Source: Pseudomonas orientalis (lineage in GTDB: Bacteria; Pseudomonadota; Gammaproteobacteria; Pseudomonadales; Pseudomonadaceae). From it: a stretch of DNA of 64,000 nucleotides. Shown here one piece after another: positions 42,702 to 50,466 of the stretch (positions are counted from its first letter, which is position 1; the number at the start of each line of letters is the position of its first letter). The notes beneath the pieces were generated by a model, which was given only the letters and a program-made list of their open reading frames with translations, was not told the DNA's origin and did no database searches. Where the stretch lies: positions 310,001 through 374,000 of the forward strand of contig NZ_JYLM01000006.1 of NCBI RefSeq assembly GCF_001439815.1, in the 5' to 3' direction. Position numbers and translations under genes: made by a program.

Positions 42702-43127
42702 ATGGATACCCTCAGGTGCTTGCTTGCAACAGCCGTGGGCTTGTCGTTGCTCGGCTGCGGCACTCAGCCGATGAACGCAACACACATCGAAAAAGAAGTT
42801 TTGCTTGAAAGCAGCGAGTCGTGGGATGGCACCCCCTACAAAGCCTACCCCTCCGGCCCGCCGCAACTGACGCTGATACGGCTCAAGATTCCTGCGCATA
42901 CGCAGTTGCCGTGGCACACCCACCCAATGCCGAACGCTGCCTACATCGTTTCGGGAGAGCTGACCGTTGAAACACGCAAGGGCGGCATGACGCGCACCCT
43001 GCGGCAAGGGCAGACCCTGGCGGAGATGGTTGGCATCCCACATCGCGGTACCACCGGGGACAAGCCAGTCGAACTCCTGGTTTTTTATGCGGGGCGTCCG
43101 GACATGCCGCTTTCCGAACAACACTGA
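42702..43127 (+). CDS. Cupin-domain lipoprotein
   Basis: 141 residues. Lipobox SLLGC near residue 18 marks a lipoprotein signal. The cupin motif appears as PWHTHPMPNAAYIVSGELTV and later GIPHRGTTGDKPVELLVFY, giving the His/His/Glu/His metal site. Substrate unknown. It follows the chorismate mutase by 77 bp on the same strand. Confidence 0.85.
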   Translation: MDTLRCLLATAVGLSLLGCGTQPMNATHIEKEVLLESSESWDGTPYKAYPSGPPQLTLIRLKIPAHTQLPWHTHPMPNAAYIVSGELTVETRKGGMTRTLRQGQTLAEMVGIPHRGTTGDKPVELLVFYAGRPDMPLSEQH

Positions 43128-43256
43128 TACATCTCCTGCACCGGATCGTCTTCCCCTCGCACTGGAAACGATCCGCCACACTTCCTGAACAACCTTCATA
43201 AAACTGCACTATATTGGTGCGCAAGACTGCACCCTCGCCAGCTGCCCAGCCCATTT

Positions 43257-43272
43257 TGGTTCGATTTTTGCC
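43257..43272 (+). promoter_or_regulatory. Candidate sigma-54 promoter for ntrBC (distal)
   Basis: TGGTTCGATTTTTGCC has GG and GC doublets ten bases apart, 150 bp before ntrB. A dyad GGTGC/GCACC lies upstream near 43216-43233. Weaker than the glnA promoter. Confidence 0.4.
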
Positions 43273-43348
43273 AAACAAGCTGGCAGAACGCCACAGTTTC
43301 GCGCCTAAACCCCTTATTTCAGGGCTTTAACGCTTCTTTTCGGAGCCT

Positions 43349-43364
43349 TGGTTTGGTTTTTGCA
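43349..43364 (+). promoter_or_regulatory. Candidate sigma-54 promoter for ntrBC (proximal)
   Basis: TGGTTTGGTTTTTGCA fits the -24/-12 pattern (GG-N10-GC with TTGCA), about 57 bp before the ntrB start. This and the distal candidate were found by pattern only. Confidence 0.5.
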
Positions 43365-43420
43365 TTTTCCTTGTATCAGCGTGTGCCTCAAGCCTGCGCC
43401 TTGCTCCAAAAGAGGTCCCG

Positions 43421-44506
43421 ATGACCATCAGCGATGCACTGCACCGTTTGTTACTCGACAACCTGACCACCGCGACCATCCTGCTCAATGCCGACCTGCG
43501 CCTTGAGTACATGAACCCGGCGGCGGAGATGCTCCTGGCCATCAGCGGCCAGCGCAGCCATGGGCAGTTCATCAGCGAGCTGTTCACCGAGTCGGCCGAA
43601 GCCTTGAGCTCATTGCGCCAGGCCGTGGAGCAGGCGCACCCGTTCACCAAGCGCGAAGCGATGCTCACCGCCCTGACCGGCCAGACGCTGACCGTCGACT
43701 ACGCGGTGACGCCGATCCTGAGCAATGGCGCCACCCTGCTGCTGCTCGAAGTGCACCCGCGCGACCGCCTGCTGCGCATCACCAAGGAAGAAGCGCAGCT
43801 GTCCAAGCAGGAAACCAGCAAGATGCTGGTGCGCGGGCTGGCCCATGAGATCAAGAACCCCCTGGGCGGCATACGTGGCGCAGCGCAGTTGCTCGCCCGC
43901 GAGCTGCCAGAGGAGCATCTCAAGGACTACACCAACGTCATCATCGAAGAAGCCGACCGCCTGCGTAACCTGGTGGACCGCATGCTCGGCTCCAACAAGC
44001 TGCCGTCCCTGGCCATGACCAACGTTCACGAAGTGCTGGAGCGCGTCTGCCAACTGGTCGACGCCGAAAGCCAGGGCTGCATCACCCTGGTGCGCGACTA
44101 CGACCCGAGCATTCCCGACGTGTTGATCGACCGCGAGCAGATGATCCAGGCGGTGCTCAATATCGTGCGCAACGCCATGCAGGCCATCAGCAGCCAGAAC
44201 GAGTTGCGCCTGGGCCGCATCAGCCTGCGTACCCGCGCCCTGCGCCAGTTCACCATCGGCCATGTACGCCATCGCCTGGTGACCAAGGTCGAGATCATCG
44301 ACAACGGCCCGGGCATCCCGGCCGAACTGCAGGAAACCATCTTCTTCCCCATGGTCAGCGGTCGCCCGGACGGTACCGGGCTGGGCCTGGCCATTACCCA
44401 GAACATCATCAGCCAGCACCAGGGCCTGATCGAATGTGAGAGCCATCCCGGCCACACCACGTTCTCGATCTTCCTGCCATTGGAACAAGGAGCCCCCACG
44501 ACATGA
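43421..44506 (+). CDS. ntrB: Nitrogen sensor histidine kinase NtrB
   Basis: A 361-residue soluble kinase: N-terminal PAS domain, then the dimerisation/phosphoacceptor His in LAHEIKNPLGGIRGA near residue 138, N-box NIVRNAMQAI near 250, and G-boxes DNGPGIP and GTGLGLAI. It phosphorylates NtrC under nitrogen limitation and is switched by PII. GAGG before ATG; ends in a four-base overlap with ntrC. Confidence 0.97.
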   Translation: MTISDALHRLLLDNLTTATILLNADLRLEYMNPAAEMLLAISGQRSHGQFISELFTESAEALSSLRQAVEQAHPFTKREAMLTALTGQTLTVDYAVTPILSNGATLLLLEVHPRDRLLRITKEEAQLSKQETSKMLVRGLAHEIKNPLGGIRGAAQLLARELPEEHLKDYTNVIIEEADRLRNLVDRMLGSNKLPSLAMTNVHEVLERVCQLVDAESQGCITLVRDYDPSIPDVLIDREQMIQAVLNIVRNAMQAISSQNELRLGRISLRTRALRQFTIGHVRHRLVTKVEIIDNGPGIPAELQETIFFPMVSGRPDGTGLGLAITQNIISQHQGLIECESHPGHTTFSIFLPLEQGAPTT

Positions 44507-45939
44507 GCCGTAGTGAAACTGTCTGGATCGTCGATGACGACCGTTCTATCCGCTGGGTCCTGGAGAAAGCCTTGCAACAGGAAGGCATGACCACCCAGAG
44601 CTTCGACAGCGCCGACGGCGTGATGAGCCGCCTGGCGCGCCAGCAGCCGGACGTGATCATCTCCGATATCCGCATGCCCGGCGCCAGCGGCCTGGACCTG
44701 CTGGCGCGCATTCGCGAACAGCACCCGCGCCTGCCAGTGATCATCATGACGGCGCACTCGGACCTGGACAGCGCTGTCGCGTCCTACCAGGGCGGCGCCT
44801 TTGAGTACCTGCCCAAGCCGTTCGACGTGGATGAGGCCGTGGCGCTGGTCAAGCGCGCCAACCAGCACGCCCAGGAGCAACAGAACCAGGAAGCGCCGCC
44901 GGCCCTGACCCGCACCCCGGAAATCATCGGTGAAGCGCCGGCGATGCAGGAAGTGTTTCGCGCCATCGGACGCTTGAGCCACTCCAACATTACCGTGCTG
45001 ATCAACGGCGAGTCAGGGACCGGTAAAGAGCTGGTGGCCCACGCCCTGCACCGTCACAGCCCTCGGGCGGCCTCGCCGTTCATTGCGCTGAACATGGCGG
45101 CTATTCCCAAGGACTTGATGGAGTCCGAGCTGTTCGGTCATGAAAAAGGCGCGTTCACCGGCGCGGCCAACCTGCGTCGCGGGCGCTTTGAACAGGCCGA
45201 CGGCGGCACCCTGTTCCTCGATGAAATCGGCGACATGCCGGCCGATACCCAGACCCGCTTACTGCGGGTGCTGGCTGACGGCGAGTTCTATCGGGTGGGC
45301 GGGCACACGCCGGTCAAGGTTGACGTACGCATCATCGCGGCCACGCACCAGAACCTGGAAACCCTGGTGCACGCCGGTAAATTCCGTGAGGACTTGTTCC
45401 ACCGCCTCAACGTGATCCGCATCCACATCCCGCGCATGTCGGACCGCCGCGAAGACATCCCCACCCTCGCCCGCCACTTCCTCAGCCGCGCCGCTTTGGA
45501 ACTGGCCGTGGAGCCCAAGCTGCTCAAGAGCGAGACCGAGGAATACCTGAAGAACCTGCCATGGCCGGGCAACGTGCGTCAGCTGGAGAACACCTGCCGC
45601 TGGATCACGGTGATGGCGTCCGGGCGCGAAGTGCATATCAGCGACCTGCCGCCGGAGCTGCTGAGCCTGCCGCAGGACTCGGCGCCGGTGACCAACTGGG
45701 AACAGGCGCTGCGCCAATGGGCTGACCAGGCCCTGGCACGTGGCCAGTCGAACCTGCTCGACAGCGCCGTGCCGGCGTTCGAGCGAATCATGATCGAGAC
45801 CGCGCTCAAGCACACCGCCGGCCGCCGTCGCGATGCCGCCGTGCTGCTGGGTTGGGGCCGCAATACCCTGACGCGCAAGATCAAGGAGCTGGGGATGAAG
45901 GTGGATGGCGGGGATGACGACGACAATGACGACGCCTGA
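44503..45939 (+). CDS. ntrC: Nitrogen response regulator NtrC
   Basis: A 478-residue sigma-54 activator. Receiver domain with Asp in DVIISDIRMPG near residue 54, AAA+ domain with Walker A GESGTGKE, GAFTGA, and GGTLFLDEIGDMP (Walker B), and a Fis-type helix-turn-helix at the C-terminus (RDAAVLLGWGRNTLTRKI). Activates glnA and the small RNA that follows. Translationally coupled to ntrB. Confidence 0.98.
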   Translation: MSRSETVWIVDDDRSIRWVLEKALQQEGMTTQSFDSADGVMSRLARQQPDVIISDIRMPGASGLDLLARIREQHPRLPVIIMTAHSDLDSAVASYQGGAFEYLPKPFDVDEAVALVKRANQHAQEQQNQEAPPALTRTPEIIGEAPAMQEVFRAIGRLSHSNITVLINGESGTGKELVAHALHRHSPRAASPFIALNMAAIPKDLMESELFGHEKGAFTGAANLRRGRFEQADGGTLFLDEIGDMPADTQTRLLRVLADGEFYRVGGHTPVKVDVRIIAATHQNLETLVHAGKFREDLFHRLNVIRIHIPRMSDRREDIPTLARHFLSRAALELAVEPKLLKSETEEYLKNLPWPGNVRQLENTCRWITVMASGREVHISDLPPELLSLPQDSAPVTNWEQALRQWADQALARGQSNLLDSAVPAFERIMIETALKHTAGRRRDAAVLLGWGRNTLTRKIKELGMKVDGGDDDDNDDA

Positions 45940-45969
45940 TCACCGCTTTCTGATTCACTGAAGAACCAA

Positions 45970-46058
45970 TGTGGGAGGGGGCTTGCCCCCGATTGCGGTG
46001 GGTCAGCTACAGATAGGCTGGCTGATACACCGCTATCGGGGGCAAGCCCCCTCCCACA
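45970..46058. repeat. REP doublet, GGGGGC family
   Basis: Inverted pair between ntrC and the small RNA, core GTGGGAGGGGGCTTGCCCCC. Confidence 0.9.
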
Positions 46059-46182
46059 TTTGGATCTTCACAAGGTTTGGGGGTTGTGCACTGCTTCAAT
46101 GCACCATGAACCGGCATTGGGCACGGGGTCGGTACTTGAAAGATCGTTTTCGCTGAAGAATTTTCAAAAGTTGAAACCACCG

Positions 46183-46207
46183 AAGCCCCAAATTCCGGGG
46201 CTTTGCG
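46183..46207 (+). terminator. Weak terminator-like hairpin before the small RNA
   Basis: AAGCCCC/GGGGCTT stem with a 7-base loop and a short T-poor tail. It probably ends ntrBC read-through before the sRNA promoter. Confidence 0.5.
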
Positions 46208-46244
46208 CTTTCTTGCAAGTTTTTACGAAGCAATTTGCAAACTC

Positions 46245-46260
46245 TGGCACGCGCCCTGCA
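46245..46260 (+). promoter_or_regulatory. Sigma-54 promoter of the NrsZ-like RNA
   Basis: TGGCACGCGCCCTGCA: near-consensus -24 (TGGCACG) and -12 GC exactly ten bases apart. Predicts a start near 46270. A TGCAC..TGCACC pair near 46087-46105 may be an NtrC site. Confidence 0.8.
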
Positions 46261-46269
46261 ACAACCCTG

Positions 46270-46396
46270 GTACTACCCAGTTTCGGGGACCTTGGTACAG
46301 GCAGGCCGAGAATCCCCTCTTTAACACCGAAGCCCTTGGCTTCACCCCGTTTTGGGAGCCCTGGTACAGGCAGGCCGGGAACTCCCTCTTTTATTG
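46270..46396 (+). ncRNA. nrsZ: NrsZ-like nitrogen-regulated small RNA
   Basis: Two hairpins, 46285-46317 and 46354-46386, have the identical loop TACAGGCAGG held by covarying stems (GGGGA/TCCCC with CTTGG/CCGAG, and GGGAG/CTCCC with CCTGG/CCGGG). The second is followed by TCTTTTATT, a terminator tail. Position just after ntrC and a sigma-54 promoter agree with NrsZ of P. aeruginosa, an NtrBC/RpoN-dependent RNA built of near-identical hairpins. That RNA has three such hairpins; I see two here, plus a small hairpin between them. Confidence 0.78.
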
Positions 46397-46831
46397 CTCA
46401 TGGAGATGGATCTCCAGCCGCCAGCGGTCATCGACCTCCTGGCCCTTCCACTCCCCACGCAATGGCCGAGCCGCCACCAGGTTGAGCAGCAAACCAACGT
46501 CGGTCTTGCGCACGCGCCAGTTCACATCCTTGTCATTGACCTTGATCTGCCCACCGGCGGCCTTGCCCTGCGCGTCGAACAGCAGCGCCACGGTGCCGTC
46601 GACATGCTCGCCGTGCAGCTTGGGCTCGCGGTTGAACCACACCACCACACCGTCCACTGCAGGCTCTACCTGTTGCAGCTCGACCGGCTCCGCAGTGGTC
46701 AGGCGACCGATCATCAAGCCCACCATCAAGCCGACGATCGCCAACGAGCCCAATACCCTCGGCAATAGCTTCGGCCTCGGGTCGTCTTCGGGGGTAGAAT
46801 GCAGCGCATCTTTGCCTTCGGAGCCGTGCAT
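46391..46831 (-). CDS. Single-pass membrane protein, hypothetical
   Basis: 146 residues: a charged 25-residue N-terminus, one membrane helix (VLGSLAIVGLMVGLMIGRL), then a beta-rich periplasmic domain with DGVVVWFNREPKLH and RLEIHLHE. No named family. Start has AAGGA upstream but the start codon region overlaps that of trmL head to head. Its 3' end touches the terminator of the NrsZ-like RNA. Confidence 0.7.
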   Translation of the reverse strand: MHGSEGKDALHSTPEDDPRPKLLPRVLGSLAIVGLMVGLMIGRLTTAEPVELQQVEPAVDGVVVWFNREPKLHGEHVDGTVALLFDAQGKAAGGQIKVNDKDVNWRVRKTDVGLLLNLVAARPLRGEWKGQEVDDRWRLEIHLHEQ

Positions 46832-47285
46832 GTTTCACGTCATCCTTTTTCAACCAGAAATTCCGCCGAATACCGGCAACGTTATCAGGCTGTGCGCCAA
46901 CAGTGGCTGCCACCTGCATTTGATCGAGCCGCTGGGCTTTGACATGGACGATAAACGCCTGCGCCGCGCCGGGCTGGATTACCACGAGTACGCCACCCTC
47001 CAGCGCCATGCCGACCTGGCCAGCTGCCTGGAAAGCCTGGGCCAGCCACGCCTGTTCGCGTTCACCACCAAGGGCTCGCGACCGTTTCATGATGCCAGCT
47101 TTGCCGAGGGCGACGCGTTTCTGTTCGGCCCGGAGAGCCGTGGCCTGCCGGCCGACGTGCTCGACGCCCTGCCTGATGGCCATCGCCTGCGTTTGCCGAT
47201 GCGCGAGGGCTGCCGCAGCCTGAACCTGTCCAACACCGTAGCCGTCGCCGTCTACGAAGGCTGGCGCCAACTCGGTTTCAAATAA
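46830..47285 (+). CDS. trmL: tRNA (cytidine/uridine-34-2'-O)-methyltransferase TrmL
   Basis: A 151-residue SPOUT methyltransferase that 2'-O-methylates wobble position 34 of tRNA-Leu isoacceptors. Motifs NTGNVIRLCANSG near residue 15, LFGPESRGLP and the knot end SLNLSNTVAVAVYE are all there. GGAG precedes the ATG. Product length equals the family norm. Divergent from the membrane-protein gene. Confidence 0.95.
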   Translation: MFHVILFQPEIPPNTGNVIRLCANSGCHLHLIEPLGFDMDDKRLRRAGLDYHEYATLQRHADLASCLESLGQPRLFAFTTKGSRPFHDASFAEGDAFLFGPESRGLPADVLDALPDGHRLRLPMREGCRSLNLSNTVAVAVYEGWRQLGFK

Positions 47286-47299
47286 CACCGCACAGCAAA

Positions 47300-47388
47300 T
47301 GTGGGAGGGGGCTTGCCCCCGATAGCGGTGTATCAGCCAGCATATCTGTAGCTGACCCACCGCCATCGGGGGCAAGCCCCCTCCCACA
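47300..47388. repeat. REP doublet, GGGGGC family
   Basis: Inverted pair lying between the convergent ends of trmL and secB. Confidence 0.9.
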
Positions 47389-47406
47389 TTTTTTTACCGC
47401 GCCGAC

Positions 47407-47886
47407 TTATTGAACCGTCGACGAACCTTCCTGTTGCATGCGCTGCAGCTCTTGAGCGTACAGGGCATCGAAGTTCACCGGTGCCAGCATCAGTGCCGGG
47501 AACGAGCCACGGGTGACCAGACTGTCCAGGGTCTCACGAGCGTACGGGAACAGGATGTTCGGGCAGAACGCGCCCAGGGTGTGGCTCATGGACGCTTCGT
47601 CCAGGCCCTGGATCAGGAAGATACCGGCCTGCTGCACTTCAGCGATGAAGGCCACTTCTTCGCCATTCTTGACGGTGACCGACAGGGTCAGCACCACTTC
47701 GTGGAAGTCGCCTTCCAAGGCTTTCTGGCGGGTGTTCAGGTCGAGCGCGACGCTTGGGGTCCATTCCTGGCGAAAGATCGCCGGGCTTTTCGGCGCTTCG
47801 AACGACAGGTCACGCACGTAGATGCGCTGCAGCGAAAACTGTGGGCCTTGGTCTTGCGCTGCTTCGGTGTTCGGTTGATCAGTCAT
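47407..47886 (-). CDS. secB: Protein-export chaperone SecB
   Basis: A 159-residue tetrameric chaperone that keeps preproteins unfolded and hands them to SecA. Contains QRIYVRDLSFEAPKSP near residue 20 and CPNILFPYARETLDSLVTRG near 120, both family signatures. The start is at MTDQPNTEAA; the long upstream frame is a shadow of grxC. Downstream of grxC with a 34-bp gap. Confidence 0.97.
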   Translation of the reverse strand: MTDQPNTEAAQDQGPQFSLQRIYVRDLSFEAPKSPAIFRQEWTPSVALDLNTRQKALEGDFHEVVLTLSVTVKNGEEVAFIAEVQQAGIFLIQGLDEASMSHTLGAFCPNILFPYARETLDSLVTRGSFPALMLAPVNFDALYAQELQRMQQEGSSTVQ

Positions 47887-47920
47887 CGCAGATCCTTCTT
47901 TATCTTGGGGTCTTAAGGGG

Positions 47921-48175
47921 TTAGGCGGACAGCAGCCCATCGAGTTTACCGGCGCGCTCCAGCGCGAACAGGTCGTCGCAGCCACCGATATGCCTGGCGC
48001 CGATCCAGATCTGCGGGACCGATGTGCGGCCGGCTTTCTGGGCCATTTCGGCGCGCACTTGAGGCTTGCCGTCGACCTTGATCTCTTCGAAGGCGACCTT
48101 CTTGCTCTGGAGCAACTGCTTGGCTCGAATGCAATAAGGGCAATAATCGCTGGAATAAACGACAACCTGGCTCAT
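47921..48175 (-). CDS. grxC: Glutaredoxin 3
   Basis: Eighty-four residues, thioredoxin fold. Redox centre CPYC in YSSDYCPYCIRAK near residue 10, and the cis-Pro segment TSVPQIWIGARHIGG. Reduces disulfides with glutathione. Between the rhodanese gene and secB in a conserved three-gene order. Confidence 0.96.
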   Translation of the reverse strand: MSQVVVYSSDYCPYCIRAKQLLQSKKVAFEEIKVDGKPQVRAEMAQKAGRTSVPQIWIGARHIGGCDDLFALERAGKLDGLLSA

Positions 48176-48176
48176 A

Positions 48177-48590
48177 TCACTTCACCAACGGCAGGTTATC
48201 GCCACGCCAGCTGCTGATACCACCGGACAGCTTGGCGGCGGTGAAGCCGGACTTGAGCATCTCGCGGGCGTGAGTGCCGGAGTGCTGGCCTTGGGCGTCG
48301 ACCAGGATGATGGTCTTGGCCTTGTATTTCTCCAGTTCGGCCAAGCGTGCGATCAGCTTGTCCTGGGGAATGTTCAGGGCGCCGACGATATGGCCGGCGG
48401 CGAAATCCTTGGCCGGGCGAATATCCACGACAACGGCCTCATCCTTGTTGACCAGCGCGGTCAGCTCCGATGTGCTCAGGCTGCGGCCACCACGGCTCAA
48501 TTCGTGAGCGATCAGCAGCGCCAGCAGGATGACGAAGGCACCCACGAGCAGATAGTGGGCAGTGGCAAATGCAATCAGGTGATCAACCAT
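48177..48590 (-). CDS. Membrane-anchored rhodanese-like protein without active Cys
   Basis: 137 residues: one N-terminal membrane helix (YLLVGAFVILLALLIA) then a rhodanese domain with VVVDIRPAKDFAAGHIVGA. The active loop, which should hold Cys in CxxGxR, reads VDAQGQHSGTHA: no cysteine, so sulfur transfer is unlikely and a binding or scaffold role is more probable. ATG preferred to the preceding TTG. One base gap to grxC. Confidence 0.88.
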   Translation of the reverse strand: MVDHLIAFATAHYLLVGAFVILLALLIAHELSRGGRSLSTSELTALVNKDEAVVVDIRPAKDFAAGHIVGALNIPQDKLIARLAELEKYKAKTIILVDAQGQHSGTHAREMLKSGFTAAKLSGGISSWRGDNLPLVK

Positions 48591-48741
48591 CAAGGAGGTT
48601 CCAGGGCGTTAAAATGGCGGTAAGTATACACAGCCGCCGGGGGCGGCCAACCCCCGTAAAGCGGTGACGCGGTTGGAACTTCGCTTTAAACTGCCACTCA
48701 CTTTTCCATTGCCTTCCTTTATTACCGCCGCGAGAGGATCT

Positions 48742-50268
48742 ATGACTACCACGCCTAAACCTTTGGTCCTGATAATTCTCGATGGCTTCGGACACAGTGA
48801 AAGCCACCACGACAACGCGGTGTACGCTGCTCGCAAGCCTGTGCTGGACCGCCTGACCGCCACCGTGCCCAACGGTTTGATTTCCGGTTCCGGTATGGAC
48901 GTGGGCCTGCCGGACGGCCAGATGGGTAACTCGGAAGTCGGCCACATGAATCTCGGCGCCGGACGAGTGGTCTATCAGGACTTCACCCGCGTGACCAAAG
49001 CGATCCGCGATGGCGAGTTTTTCGAAAACCCGACCATCTGCGCAGCGGTAGATAAAGCCGTCGCCGCCGGCAAGGCCGTGCACTTCATGGGCCTGCTGTC
49101 CGATGGCGGCGTACACAGCCATCAGGACCACCTGATCGCCATGGCCGAACTGGCCTTCAAGCGCGGCGCCGACAAGATTTACCTGCACGCCTTCCTCGAC
49201 GGTCGCGACACCCCGCCCAAAAGCGCGCAGTCGTCCATCGAACTGCTCGACGCGACCTTCGCCGCCCTGGGCAAAGGCCGCATCGCCAGCCTGGTAGGCC
49301 GTTACTTCGCGATGGACCGCGACAACCGCTGGGACCGCGTGGCCCAGGCCTACAACCTGATCGTCGACGGCCAGGCCGAATTCAACGCCCCGACCGCCCA
49401 GCAAGGCCTGGAAGCCGCCTATGCCCGTGGCGAGAGCGATGAATTCGTCAAGGCCACCACCATCGGTGAACCGGTGAAAGTCGAAGACGGCGACGCCATG
49501 GTGTTCATGAACTTTCGCGCCGACCGTGCCCGTGAGCTGAGCCATGTATTTGTCGACGCCGGCTTCAAGGACTTCGAGCGCGCGCGCCAGCCGAAAGTCG
49601 AGTTCGTCATGCTCACCCAATATGCCGCCAACATCCCGGCCCCGTCGGCCTTCGCACCGGGCAGCCTGGAAAACGTGCTGGGCGATTACCTGGCGAAAAA
49701 CGGCAAGACGCAACTGCGCATCGCCGAAACCGAAAAATATGCCCACGTGACCTTCTTTTTCTCCGGCGGACGTGAAGAACCGTTCCCCGGCGAAGAGCGC
49801 ATCCTGATCCCGTCGCCAAAAGTCGCCACCTACGACCTGCAACCGGAAATGAGCGCACCGGAAGTCACCGACAAGATCGTCGACGCCATCGAGCACCAGC
49901 GTTATGACGTGATCGTGGTCAACTACGCCAACGGCGACATGGTCGGCCACAGCGGCAACCTGGAAGCGGCCACCCAGGCCGTGGAATGCCTGGACCTGTG
50001 CGTGGGCCGCATTGTCGAGGCCCTGGACAAAGTCGGTGGCGAAGCGCTGATCACCGCCGACCACGGCAACTGCGAGCAGATGTCCGACGAATCCACCGGC
50101 CAGGCCCACACGGCCCACACCACCGAACCGGTGCCGTTCATCTACGTCGGCAAGCGCGATTTCAAAGTGCGCAACGGCGGCGTATTGGCGGATGTGGCGC
50201 CGACCATGCTGATGTTGATGGGGCTGGAAAAGCCGAAGGAAATGACCGGGACCTCAATCCTGGTCTAA
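48742..50268 (+). CDS. gpmI: 2,3-bisphosphoglycerate-independent phosphoglycerate mutase
   Basis: A 508-residue two-domain, Mn-dependent enzyme that interconverts 3- and 2-phosphoglycerate. The phosphoserine nucleophile is in DGQMGNSEVGHMNLGAG near residue 62, with metal motifs LIILDGFG near the start and TADHGNCEQM near 440. GAGAGGA site before ATG MTTTPKPLV; the longer frame is not used. Normal length. Confidence 0.97.
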   Translation: MTTTPKPLVLIILDGFGHSESHHDNAVYAARKPVLDRLTATVPNGLISGSGMDVGLPDGQMGNSEVGHMNLGAGRVVYQDFTRVTKAIRDGEFFENPTICAAVDKAVAAGKAVHFMGLLSDGGVHSHQDHLIAMAELAFKRGADKIYLHAFLDGRDTPPKSAQSSIELLDATFAALGKGRIASLVGRYFAMDRDNRWDRVAQAYNLIVDGQAEFNAPTAQQGLEAAYARGESDEFVKATTIGEPVKVEDGDAMVFMNFRADRARELSHVFVDAGFKDFERARQPKVEFVMLTQYAANIPAPSAFAPGSLENVLGDYLAKNGKTQLRIAETEKYAHVTFFFSGGREEPFPGEERILIPSPKVATYDLQPEMSAPEVTDKIVDAIEHQRYDVIVVNYANGDMVGHSGNLEAATQAVECLDLCVGRIVEALDKVGGEALITADHGNCEQMSDESTGQAHTAHTTEPVPFIYVGKRDFKVRNGGVLADVAPTMLMLMGLEKPKEMTGTSILV

Positions 50269-50290
50269 CTCCAAGCCACACCACGAAACA

Positions 50291-50320
50291 GTGTGGGAGG
50301 GGGCAAGCCCCCTCCCACAC
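50291..50320. repeat. Compact REP palindrome / hairpin after gpmI
   Basis: Perfect 13-bp arms (GTGTGGGAGGGGG) around CAAG: two REP half-sites collapsed to a single hairpin. No T-run, but could slow or protect transcripts. Confidence 0.75.
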
Positions 50321-50466
50321 TGGCCCTTCAGTGTTTCGAAGATATCTTTTTGCCATACCACCGCCACTCGGCACCTATCTTGCCCACCAGCGCCAATTGG
50401 ACGTTTTTTTTGCAGCGCTTGGCGGGCATACTAGGCCGTCCCTTTCCCCTGGTGTCGCCCGCCTCT

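Noticed and set aside
43216..43233. GGTGC...GCACC dyad as an NtrC site for ntrB
   Set aside because: The half-sites are in the reverse order relative to the NtrC palindrome; kept only as a note.
48612..48665. A 17-codon plus-strand frame after AAGGAGG upstream of gpmI
   Set aside because: Spacing from AAGGAGG to ATG is too long, and the sequence lies in the opposing gene's 5' region.
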